Source: Acidobacteriaceae bacterium (GTDB lineage: Bacteria > Acidobacteriota > Terriglobia > Terriglobales > Acidobacteriaceae). Taken from it: a stretch of 6,316 bases of DNA. Where the stretch lies: positions 1 to 6,316 of the forward strand of contig JAICMT010000094.1 in assembly GCA_025929125.1 (NCBI GenBank), written 5' to 3'. The position numbers were made by a program, and so were the translations under genes. The notes under the pieces were generated by a model. That model saw nothing but the letters and a program-made list of their open reading frames with translations, did no database searches and was not told where the DNA came from. Of the stretch, positions 1 to 5,581 are shown one piece after another (positions within the stretch are counted from its first letter, which is position 1; each line of letters opens with the position of its first letter).

Positions 1-241
1 CAACCGGCACGAAACGCGGACAATACTCCAAAAGCGACAGGTGGAGCTCCAGAACCCAGTGCGAATGGTCTCCGGCTGCCCCTGATCGCCCTCGGAGCGA
101 GCCTTCGCCCGCTTGCCGACCTACGGCTATTGTTTCGTGAATCGGGACAGCAGGCAATAGATGAGCGGGCAACTCCGACTTAGGTTTGGACTCGACAGGA
201 CTGCGGAAGGTCTACCGGCGGCTTGAAGGATTTGCCGGTGC
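1..241. other. Unassigned edge region downstream of ftcD
   Basis: No gene can be supported here. Three frames are open to the left edge: plus-strand 1-183, plus-strand 3-140, and a minus-strand frame from about 212 down to 1. None has a credible start plus ribosome-binding site inside the window, a recognisable family motif, or the G/C-rich third codon positions of the neighbouring genes. A hairpin just past the ftcD stop (ACCGGC 214-219 with GCCGGT 234-239, 14-nt loop) has no U-run, so it is a poor terminator. A gene ending or beginning across the left edge cannot be excluded. Confidence 0.4.
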
Positions 242-1219
242 TCAATCCCCGGGCCAGGGCAGAGGGTGTTCCAGGCGGTGCTCCAGAACTTTGGCCTGGG
301 GATCGAAGCCGGGGATCTCGCGCAGCCATTGTGCGTTGGCATCGCAGGCCTCGCGGGGAATGAGCCCGATGAGCTCAGCTTCGACCACTACAGCGCCATG
401 ATTCCGGGCCAGTTCGCCCACAACGGTGCGAATCTCCGCGACCGGGGCGCGCCGAAAGTCGGTGATGTTCATGCTGAGCTGTGCGCGGCCGTTGACGGTC
501 ACTCCCAGGGCCTTGACGCCAGGCATGCCTCCCATGGAAGCACGAATTGCGCGGGCAATGGCCCGGGCAGCGGCAATCGCGACGTTCGCCGACCTGGGCA
601 GATGGCCTCCGCTGGCCGCCGGCTCCGCTGCTTCCAGATAGAGGTTGTAGGCGATGAGGAACTGGCGCGCACCGACGGCACTGGCTCCAGCGGTCGGGTG
701 GAGCGCCGGGCCACCAACATCCGGACGGCGGGCCACATCTTTGGGGGCCAGCTCTCGCAGACCCTCGAACTGGCCGCGCCGGACATCTTCAAGATTGATT
801 CGATCTGGCCGGGTGGCCGCCGCCTCGTAGAAATAAACCGGGACCTGGGCTCGGCGCCAGATTTCCAGGCCCGCGTTGCGGGCGAGCATCGCGCACTCCC
901 CTAGCGAGATCCCGCGGATCGGTACGAACGGCACCACATCGGCTGCGCCGATGCGCGGGTGAACGCCGCCCTGGCGGGTCAGGTCGATGAGCTCGGCTGC
1001 CTTGACTACCCCGCGGACGACACCCTCGACCACCGCAGCGGGCGGCCCCGCGACCGTCACCACTGAGCGATTGTGCGCCGCATCCATGGACCAGTCGAGC
1101 AGGCGTACCCCTTCCACCTTCATCGAGGAGATGATCTTCGCGACCTTCGCCGCGTCCGTCCCCTCGGAGAAGTTCGGGACGCTTTCGATCAGCGCATCCG
1201 GATTGAGCCGCGTCGTCAT
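242..1219 (-). CDS. ftcD: Glutamate formimidoyltransferase (monofunctional)
   Basis: A 325-aa cytoplasmic enzyme transferring the formimino group of N-formimino-L-glutamate to tetrahydrofolate, the last step of one histidine degradation route; it also links to one-carbon metabolism. Landmarks: ESVPNFSEG (12-20), HNRSVVTVAGPP (49-60), GGVHPRIGAADVVPFVPIRG (84-103), VPVYFYEAA (123-131), GARQFLIAYNLYL (180-192), MNITDF (about 248-253) and ELIGLIPREA (about 281-290). His87 in VHPRIGA aligns with catalytic His82 of mammalian FTCD. The cyclodeaminase domain fused in the mammalian enzyme is absent, so a separate cyclodeaminase (FchA-type) would be needed. The open frame extends to 1600, but that part is antisense-frame overlap with pagL. 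The ATG at 1217-1219 is chosen because the family homology starts just after it, it lies 4 nt past the pagL stop, and GGAAG (1227-1231) is 7 nt upstream. It ends with TGA at 242-244. No other histidine-utilisation gene is visible in the window. Confidence 0.95.
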   Translation of the reverse strand: MTTRLNPDALIESVPNFSEGTDAAKVAKIISSMKVEGVRLLDWSMDAAHNRSVVTVAGPPAAVVEGVVRGVVKAAELIDLTRQGGVHPRIGAADVVPFVPIRGISLGECAMLARNAGLEIWRRAQVPVYFYEAAATRPDRINLEDVRRGQFEGLRELAPKDVARRPDVGGPALHPTAGASAVGARQFLIAYNLYLEAAEPAASGGHLPRSANVAIAAARAIARAIRASMGGMPGVKALGVTVNGRAQLSMNITDFRRAPVAEIRTVVGELARNHGAVVVEAELIGLIPREACDANAQWLREIPGFDPQAKVLEHRLEHPLPWPGD

Positions 1220-1223
1220 TGCT

Positions 1224-1958
1224 TCACTTCCACCAGCTATAGCCGGCCGAGAACTGCACGCTCGCGTTGACGCCGGGGTTTCTGTCACCCAGCGATGCGC
1301 TGGAAATATGAACCGCGTTTGCCCCGAAGTCAATGGAGCGGTTGGGACGGGTGAAGTAATGCACCCCGATGCCGAACTGCGGAGTGAAATTCCAGATGCT
1401 GGTGTCCGACCCCGGGCCGTTATTGCCAGCAGGCACCTCGCTGAGACCCCCATTCGATACCGGAGGGCCGCCGAAGGCCGGGTACTTGTGGTTGGTCCAG
1501 ATAAAGCCGCCGCCGCCCTGCAGCCATGGAGACCAGCGCGCACCAGCGAAGTTCCAGCGCAGAAGGATGGGTGTAATGGAGACACCGGTGTAGGTTCCAC
1601 CCACAGTGAACGGCGCAGAGCAGTTGGATTGCGGCGCGTTGGAAGGGCCCTTCAGGAGCACACAATTCTGGCGCACGATACGCGGCGTGTAGGACTGCCA
1701 GAAAGGAAAGAGCTCCACAGCGTACTCAAAGTTCCCCCGGAGCAGGCCCGGCCCCACCGTGCTGGTGAGAACTCGGCCTGCATGCACCCCGGCCATGAGG
1801 AAGCGGAACCCGTCGCGGTTATCCGTAAGCCCAAGTCCCCCCTGCGCCAACACACCCCACTCGGTGGCGCCAGCAGGAAGGCTGGCGGTTCCCTGCTGTG
1901 CAAAGCCGGTTCCGAGACACACCCACAGCATTGCTGCTATTCCGATCCTCTTGCTCAA
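1224..1958 (-). CDS. pagL: PagL-like lipid A 3-O-deacylase (acyloxyacyl hydrolase) with a variant catalytic motif
   Basis: A 244-aa predicted outer-membrane beta-barrel protein of the PagL family, whose characterised members remove the 3-O acyl chain of lipid A. The start is TTG at 1956-1958: GGAG at 1964-1967 is 5 nt upstream, and this start gives a complete signal peptide (KR, hydrophobic IGIAAMLWVCLGTG, cleavage near GFA|QQ, residues 20/21). Alternating strand-like segments rich in W, F, Y and G follow, and the protein ends in an aromatic strand (...GYSWWK). Gap-free comparison of HISSASLGDRNPGVN (217-231) with the P. aeruginosa PagL motif places His217 and Ser219 on catalytic His126 and Ser128, and Asn227 on oxyanion Asn136. 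Asn231 replaces catalytic Glu140, and Ser220/Ser222 replace Asn129/Gly131. Cys99 and Cys113 may form a loop disulfide. ftcD starts 4 nt after the TGA, so the two are probably co-transcribed. The family is fairly sure; activity on lipid A is less so. Confidence 0.82.
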   Translation of the reverse strand: MSKRIGIAAMLWVCLGTGFAQQGTASLPAGATEWGVLAQGGLGLTDNRDGFRFLMAGVHAGRVLTSTVGPGLLRGNFEYAVELFPFWQSYTPRIVRQNCVLLKGPSNAPQSNCSAPFTVGGTYTGVSITPILLRWNFAGARWSPWLQGGGGFIWTNHKYPAFGGPPVSNGGLSEVPAGNNGPGSDTSIWNFTPQFGIGVHYFTRPNRSIDFGANAVHISSASLGDRNPGVNASVQFSAGYSWWK

Positions 1959-1978
1959 TGGTGCTCCGTTCTGATGGA

Positions 1979-1992
1979 TGGTTCGTGAACCA
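1979..1992 (-). promoter_or_regulatory. Dyad TGGTTC-N2-GAACCA between the terminator and pagL
   Basis: A perfect 6-bp inverted repeat with a 2-bp centre, lying 20 nt upstream of the pagL TTG start and 5 nt past the terminator stem. Its symmetry and position fit an operator or a short leader hairpin (5-bp stem, 4-nt loop). No regulator binding to this motif is known to me. Confidence 0.35.
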
Positions 1993-1997
1993 AGTGA

Positions 1998-2023
1998 AAG
2001 GCCGCCGGAACTCCGGCGGCCTT
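1998..2023 (-). terminator. Rho-independent terminator after yebC
   Basis: A perfect 11-bp GC-rich stem, AAGGCCGCCGG paired with CCGGCGGCCTT, around a 4-nt loop. It begins about 22 nt past the yebC stop. On the minus strand the stem is followed by a modest U-rich run (CCTTTCACTT). No plus-strand gene ends here, so it most likely serves yebC. It also sits only 39 nt before the pagL start codon. Confidence 0.8.
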
Positions 2024-2045
2024 GAGTCCTAACCCGGAGTTCAGC

Positions 2046-2789
2046 TCAGCCTGCCGCGACCGCAGCTTCGTTCATGTCGTAGTTGGTGTAAACATTCTGC
2101 GTATCGTCCAGATCTTCCAGCCCCTCAAGCAGCCGGTTCATAGCGGCAGCCTGAGTTCCCTCCAGCTTCTGGTAGGTCGAGGGCACCATCGTGACCTCGG
2201 CAACGTCAGGCTCCAGCTTCGCGGCCTTAACCGCTTCGAGCACCGCGTCGAACTGCTTGGGGTCGGTGATGATCTCCCAGCTGTCGCCATCGTCAGCCAG
2301 ATCGTCAGCGCCAGCCTCGAGGACGATTTCGGTGAGCTTCTCCTCACTCACTGCGGACTTGGGAACGACGATGAGTCCCTTCTTGGAAAACAGATAACCG
2401 ACCGATCCTGACTCGCCCAGGTTGCCGTTGTTCTTGGAGAACATGTGGCGCAGCTCGCTGACGGCGCGGTTCTTGTTGTCGGTGAGCACCTGGACCATAA
2501 TGGCGACTCCGCCTGGCCCGTAGCCCTCATACACAATCTCTTCGTAGCTGACGCCTTCCAACTCCCCGGTGCCGCGCTGGATGGCGCGCTTGATGTTGTC
2601 GGCGGGCATATTCTCCGCCTTGGCAGCCGCAATTGCGGTGCGCAGCCGTGGGTTGCCGTCGGGGTCTCCGCCGCCCTGCTTGGCTGCAATGGTGATTTCC
2701 TTGATCAGGCGCGTAAACACTTTGCCGCGCTTGGCGTCGGCCGCGCCCTTCTTATGCTTAATTGTTGCCCATTTTGAATGGCCGGACAT
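2046..2789 (-). CDS. yebC: YebC/PmpR family protein (TACO1 homologue)
   Basis: A 247-aa full-length cytoplasmic YebC family member. The family was long described as transcriptional regulators (PmpR of Pseudomonas). Work on bacterial YebC and mitochondrial TACO1 now points to a ribosome-associated factor that relieves stalling at proline-rich stretches. The signature N terminus [20 protein letters not shown] (1-20) is intact, followed by [19 protein letters not shown] (22-40), [20 protein letters not shown] (45-64), [11 protein letters not shown] (66-76), [20 protein letters not shown] (87-106) and [19 protein letters not shown] (120-138). Length is usual for the family (about 240-250). The ATG at 2787-2789 has AGGG at 2796-2799 at a spacing of 6 nt. 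The gene has its own extended -10 upstream and a hairpin terminator downstream, so it appears to be a separate transcription unit. It is not beside ruvC/ruvA/ruvB, the common location in other bacteria. Confidence 0.97.
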   Translation of the reverse strand: MSGHSKWATIKHKKGAADAKRGKVFTRLIKEITIAAKQGGGDPDGNPRLRTAIAAAKAENMPADNIKRAIQRGTGELEGVSYEEIVYEGYGPGGVAIMVQVLTDNKNRAVSELRHMFSKNNGNLGESGSVGYLFSKKGLIVVPKSAVSEEKLTEIVLEAGADDLADDGDSWEIITDPKQFDAVLEAVKAAKLEPDVAEVTMVPSTYQKLEGTQAAAMNRLLEGLEDLDDTQNVYTNYDMNEAAVAAG

Positions 2790-2862
2790 GCTGCACCCTT
2801 TAACTGAACTTAGTACGTGTCAGCCGGCAGAAACCCACGCCAGAACGCCTGTACCAGTGCGA

Positions 2863-2871
2863 AGTATAGCA
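2863..2871 (-). promoter_or_regulatory. Extended -10 promoter element for yebC
   Basis: On the minus strand this reads TGCTATACT: an extended -10 TGn followed by TATACT (5 of 6 matches to TATAAT). It is placed to start a leader of roughly 65 nt before the yebC ATG. There is no recognisable -35 box 16-18 nt upstream, where the DNA is very GC-rich, which fits an extended -10 promoter. It lies outside both flanking genes. Confidence 0.5.
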
Positions 2872-2956
2872 GAGCGGCGGCGGCCCGGAGGAGCGCCCGG
2901 GCATGGGCTTTTGGGCGGAAGCGGTAGCGAACAGCGGAAAGGAATGGGATGCGGCG

Positions 2957-3319
2957 TTAGCCGCGGGAGTCTGCCGAGACAATCTCGAGGCTGTCGCCAA
3001 TGCGCACATCCGCAGCCTTGATGGCACCGCAGGGAAGCTCAATGACGCTTTTCAGCTTCATGCTCACAGAGGTGACACGGAACGGGGGCAGGCAGCGCCA
3101 CAGCTTGATGACCTTGAGCTCACGATCTAGCCCAATGACATCGATGCTGAAGCGCATGAAAAAAGTGTGGACGCCGGAGGAGGGCTTGATCCAAAGCCCT
3201 TCTCCAGCGTCCAGTCCTTTATGTCCGAGCAGGCCGAACATCCGCGTCATGGACGTGTCCGCAAGCTCGATCTTTTCCCCTACTGTCGTTCCCCGGGTTA
3301 TGTTTGTGACTTTCAACAT
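2957..3319 (-). CDS. DUF192 family protein
   Basis: A 120-aa protein of the DUF192 family (function unknown). Family landmarks in order: RMFGLLGHKGLDAGEGLWI (residues 26-44, equivalent of the GLM.R..L..GEGL.. motif), VHTFFMRFSIDVIGLD (50-65, the H-F-x-MRF-x-IDV-x-x-LD core), LPPFRVT (77-83), and ELPCGAI (94-100) leading to IGDSLEI (107-113). It has no signal peptide or membrane segment, whereas many DUF192 proteins are exported, so this one is predicted to be cytoplasmic. The start is ATG at 3317-3319. An in-frame TGA lies two codons upstream, so no longer form is possible. No good Shine-Dalgarno sequence precedes it; instead a small inverted repeat sits 2 nt before the ATG. It follows the 30-codon ORF by 51 nt and may be translated from the same message. 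It is 167 nt upstream of yebC, which has its own promoter-like element. Family call is firm; role unknown. Confidence 0.9.
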   Translation of the reverse strand: MLKVTNITRGTTVGEKIELADTSMTRMFGLLGHKGLDAGEGLWIKPSSGVHTFFMRFSIDVIGLDRELKVIKLWRCLPPFRVTSVSMKLKSVIELPCGAIKAADVRIGDSLEIVSADSRG

Positions 3320-3321
3320 GG

Positions 3322-3336
3322 GTCAGTTTAGCTGAC
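3322..3336 (-). repeat. Small inverted repeat directly before the DUF192 start
   Basis: GTCAG and CTGAC (5-bp arms) flank a 5-nt centre TTTAG, ending 2 nt upstream of the DUF192 ATG, where a ribosome-binding site would be expected. It could form a short RNA hairpin or be an operator half. Five base pairs can arise by chance. Confidence 0.3.
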
Positions 3337-3370
3337 GTTCATCAGTGGGACGGGGTTATGAGGTGATGAG

Positions 3371-3463
3371 TTACGCGTTCTTCTGCTTGCGGCGGTAGAC
3401 GATGATTCCGAGCACAGCGGCTGCAGCAGCAGCGGCGATTGCCTGAATTGCATGGGGGCTCAT
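3371..3463 (-). CDS. 30-aa single-helix membrane peptide, unrecognised
   Basis: A very small ORF, ATG at 3461-3463 to TAA at 3371-3373. A perfect AGGAGG (3472-3477) sits 8 nt upstream of the ATG and is the strongest ribosome-binding site in the window. The peptide begins MSPHAIQAIA, continues with an alanine run (residues 10-16) and VLGIIVY (17-23), and ends RRKQKNA (24-30). It therefore has one hydrophobic segment of about 18 residues followed by a basic tail. By the positive-inside rule the C terminus would be cytoplasmic. It lacks the Flp pilin processing motif (G followed by EY) and is too short to be a pilin. It lies 231 nt after tadC and 51 nt before the DUF192 gene, on the same strand. 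I do not recognise the family. Candidates are a small membrane accessory peptide of the Tad or DUF192 system, a regulatory leader peptide, or a type-I-toxin-like peptide. The translation signal makes it probable that it is made; the function is unknown. Confidence 0.65.
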   Translation of the reverse strand: MSPHAIQAIAAAAAAAVLGIIVYRRKQKNA

Positions 3464-3694
3464 TCTCAATTCCTCCTTTCCGTTGAACGTTTGGCATTCC
3501 GCGATCGCATCTACCGGGTTACTCCGAGTAGTGACTTCGATTCGTGCCTGCGAACCTGGAACGACTTGCTTTCAACCAACTCGGTCCTGCGATCCATCTG
3601 CTTTGCAGAACTTTGTTGTTCCTAATACACCTGATTTCCACGGCTCGGTCGATCCCGTAAAAGTGGCATCGAACTCCACGAATGCATCAGGGCG
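3464..3694 (-). other. 231-nt non-coding leader between tadC and the 30-codon ORF
   Basis: No convincing gene is seen on either strand. Read on the minus strand it shows a weak GTGG/CCAC hairpin followed by UUUU (3659-3679, possible leaky tadC terminator), a perfect 8-bp palindrome GCGATCGC (3501-3508), and several short complementary segments. One example is GTTGAA (3571-3576) against TTCAAC (3482-3487), which would pair across about 80 nt and end just before the AGGAGG ribosome-binding site at 3472-3477. It is long for a gap inside a tightly packed operon. I compared it by eye with the c-di-GMP-I (GEMM) riboswitch core and found no match. No sigma-54 -24/-12 pair was found. A regulated 5' leader is possible but unproven. 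Confidence 0.4.
3472..3477 (-). promoter_or_regulatory. Consensus Shine-Dalgarno AGGAGG of the 30-codon ORF
   Basis: The plus-strand CCTCCT reads AGGAGG on the minus strand, 8 nt before the ATG at 3463. It is a perfect anti-16S match in an otherwise gene-free stretch and is the main reason to believe the 30-codon ORF is translated. Confidence 0.75.
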
Positions 3695-4597
3695 CTACGG
3701 CTTCATCCCTGAGAGACCGCTCATAATGTTGAGCACCGCGGGCGCGAGCAGCACGATAAAGATGCATGGGAAAATGCAGAGCACCAGGGGAAAGATAATC
3801 TTAATCTTTGTCTTCGCGGCAGCCTCTTCCGCAGCCTGTTTTCTCTTGGTCCGAATCTCTTCGGAGAATCGGGTGAGGGCTTTCGCGATCGGGGTGCCGA
3901 ACTTGTCGGTCTGCGCGAGCATACCGACAAAGGAGCGGAACTCCTCGATCTCAGTGCGCTCAGCCAGATTCTGCCATGCCTCGAGGCGGGGCCTGCCTGC
4001 ACGTTGCTCGCGATTGACCTGCAGGAACTCATCGTGGATATCAGGATGGCTGACGGCGAGTTCTTGACCGATACGGAGCAGCGCCTGGTCGAGACCTAGC
4101 CCGGCCTCCACACAGATGACCAGGAGGTCCAGTGAATCGGGGATGCTGCGGCGGATGCGTTTGCGGCGGCGTCCCATCATCCAGTTCAGCCACATGTCCG
4201 GGGCCAGATACCCGGCAACTCCGAAGGCCAGCACGCAGAGCACCAGGTTTGAGCCGAACAGGGTTCCGCCGACGGCGCCCAGCAGAGGAACCAGAAACTG
4301 CGCAGCGAAATAGATATCGCCGCCGCCTTTGCTGTGAATGCCTGCCTGATTGAGCCGCACCTTGAGGCGCGGATTCTCCGCCAGGCCCAGGCGCATGCGC
4401 AGACTGGAGGCGATCTGGAGCAGCCGGCCCTGCAACTGCTCCTTGCCGCGGACTGTGCGGACGTCGACGCGGTCGCTCTTGGTAACGTCGAATACGCGCT
4501 GTGCCTCCGCCGACGGGCGGAAGAAGTTCGGCATCAGCATCAGCGCAACCACGCCGAAGACGATGAAGCCAAGCACGACGAAGAAGATAATCGGCAC
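3695..4597 (-). CDS. tadC: TadC, second inner-membrane platform protein of the Tad pilus (GTG start)
   Basis: A 300-aa T2SSF-family membrane protein, the partner of TadB in the Tad pilus platform. Predicted membrane segments are at residues 3-22, about 97-135 (two helices) and 267-290. A basic patch RRRKRIRRSIPD (143-154) leads into LDLLVICVEAGLGLDQALLR (156-175), the conserved start of the TadC domain. AAEEAAAKTKIKIIFPLVLC (255-274) is the typical end. The start is GTG at 4597, one nt past the tadB TAG. GAGGT at 4603-4607 inside the tadB 3' end gives a ribosome-binding site at a spacing of about 6 nt, and this start yields the expected N-terminal membrane helix. It ends with TAG at 3695-3697. 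No strong terminator follows. No downstream tadD/TPR or TadE-like gene is visible, so the Tad operon seems to end here, apart from the tiny gene at 3371-3463. Confidence 0.95.
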   Translation of the reverse strand: MPIIFFVVLGFIVFGVVALMLMPNFFRPSAEAQRVFDVTKSDRVDVRTVRGKEQLQGRLLQIASSLRMRLGLAENPRLKVRLNQAGIHSKGGGDIYFAAQFLVPLLGAVGGTLFGSNLVLCVLAFGVAGYLAPDMWLNWMMGRRRKRIRRSIPDSLDLLVICVEAGLGLDQALLRIGQELAVSHPDIHDEFLQVNREQRAGRPRLEAWQNLAERTEIEEFRSFVGMLAQTDKFGTPIAKALTRFSEEIRTKRKQAAEEAAAKTKIKIIFPLVLCIFPCIFIVLLAPAVLNIMSGLSGMKP

Positions 4598-4598
4598 G

Positions 4599-5570
4599 CT
4601 AGACCTCGATTCCGTTGATGATGTGGCGAATGATAAGACCGCCGGTGATCAGCAGGCCAATGCCGATGTAGGAGATCATGTGGCCGGTGGGGGTGTCGAT
4701 CAGCACCTTGGAGTAGCCAGGGTTGAGGAAGTTGATGACCACCAACATGACGATAGGTAGCGCGCACAGAATGTAGCCGGTCATGCGGCCCTGTGCGGTG
4801 TGGGTGCGGATCTCGCCGTGAATCCGAAGACGTTCGCGGATGGTGTGCGCGGTGCGATTGAGGATCTCGACCAGATTTCCGCCGGTCTCCTTTTGCACCA
4901 GGATGGCCGTGACCAGCACGCGCAGGTCCTGCGAGGGGACTCGCTCCAGCATCTGCCCCATGGCGTCGCGAATCGGAAGGCCGAAGTTCTGCTGCTTGAA
5001 GACTTCGCTGAATTCGGAGCGTACCGGTTCAGCGCCCTGCTCCGCAATGACGTTAATGGAAGCAGTCATCGAGTGGCCTGCCTGCAGCGCGCGCGACATC
5101 ATGTCGATCGAGTCCGCCAGCCCATCGTTGAACTTCTTTAGACGCCGGGCTGCTTTGAACGAGATAAAGCCGTATGGAGCATACGACAGCGCCGCCGCCG
5201 CAACGATCTCCACTGCCGGCATCGCCACCCAGAGATACGCGATGAAAAAGCCAGCAGCTGCCAGCGCCAGCGAAGACAGCAGAACGCTGAGTGCCGTCGC
5301 TTCCATATCGGCCTGGATGATCTTGGCCTGGATGGCGCGCGGCAGCGCAAAATCCTGCAACAGTGTGTTCAGAAAGCTGTAGTTGCCGCTCGGTTCTGCT
5401 TTCAGCAGCAGCTGCACCTGCGGCGTAATGGGGCCGCCTTCGGCGCTGTTCGCGACCAGCCCCGCGACGCGGCGCTCCACGATCTTCTGCTGCCGGGTAG
5501 CTCCGGTCATCAGCGTGACCACGCCGAAGGTGACCAGGAGAATGGCGGCGAATGCGACCAACAGAAACAT
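4599..5570 (-). CDS. tadB: TadB, inner-membrane platform protein of the Tad pilus
   Basis: A 323-aa integral membrane protein of the type II secretion F family (T2SSF domain), pairing with TadC to form the inner-membrane platform on which TadA works. Predicted membrane segments are at about residues 2-21, 95-136 (probably two helices), 262-282 and 299-316. The T2SSF core lies at about 150-280 and includes LADSIDMMSRALQAGHSM (151-168) and VQKETGGNLVEILNRTAHTI (225-244), both typical of TadB. Length is normal for the family, about 300-330 aa. The ATG start is supported by GAGGAG at 5575-5580, four nt upstream of the start codon and directly next to the tadA stop. The gap to tadA is 11 nt. It ends with TAG at 4599-4601, one nt before the tadC start, so the two are almost certainly co-translated. 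TadB and TadC are paralogues. I call this one TadB from its position after tadA and its RVLVTAILVQKETGGNL stretch. Confidence 0.95.
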   Translation of the reverse strand: MFLLVAFAAILLVTFGVVTLMTGATRQQKIVERRVAGLVANSAEGGPITPQVQLLLKAEPSGNYSFLNTLLQDFALPRAIQAKIIQADMEATALSVLLSSLALAAAGFFIAYLWVAMPAVEIVAAAALSYAPYGFISFKAARRLKKFNDGLADSIDMMSRALQAGHSMTASINVIAEQGAEPVRSEFSEVFKQQNFGLPIRDAMGQMLERVPSQDLRVLVTAILVQKETGGNLVEILNRTAHTIRERLRIHGEIRTHTAQGRMTGYILCALPIVMLVVINFLNPGYSKVLIDTPTGHMISYIGIGLLITGGLIIRHIINGIEV

Positions 5571-5581
5571 TGCTCTCCTCG

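Noticed and set aside
1..183. Plus-strand open frame entering from the left edge as the C terminus of a gene
   Set aside because: No recognisable motif, mixed third-position base use unlike the other genes, and competing open frames on both strands over the same stretch.
266..904. Plus-strand ORF of 212 codons opposite ftcD
   Set aside because: Fully antisense to a well-conserved enzyme gene in GC-rich DNA, where long shadow frames are expected.
1220..1600. N-terminal extension of the ftcD reading frame upstream of the ATG at 1219
   Set aside because: The extra residues show no family homology, lie antisense-frame over pagL, and the internal ATG has a ribosome-binding site and the normal family N terminus.
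987..1988. Plus-strand ORF of 333 codons opposite ftcD and pagL
   Set aside because: It runs antisense across two genes with clear family motifs and shows no domain of its own. High GC content explains its length.
2883..2902. GC-rich inverted repeat GCCCGG...CCGGGC between DUF192 and yebC
   Set aside because: No U-run on the minus strand after the stem. A 6-bp G/C repeat is common by chance in DNA of this composition.
3511..3597. Minus-strand 28-codon ORF whose TAG abuts another ATG leading towards the 30-codon ORF
   Set aside because: No Shine-Dalgarno sequence, polar composition without features, and unremarkable codon use. The stop-start contact is likely chance.
3659..3679. Possible terminator after tadC (GTGG/CCAC stem followed by UUUU)
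   Set aside because: Only a 4-bp stem with a 9-nt loop; too weak to call as a separate feature.
3464..3694. c-di-GMP (GEMM) riboswitch upstream of the 30-codon ORF
   Set aside because: The conserved core elements were not found by eye in either orientation; only general pairing potential is present.
3483..4067. Plus-strand ORF of 194 codons
   Set aside because: About two thirds of it is the complement of tadC, it has no ribosome-binding site, and its protein shows no recognisable domain. It is a shadow frame.
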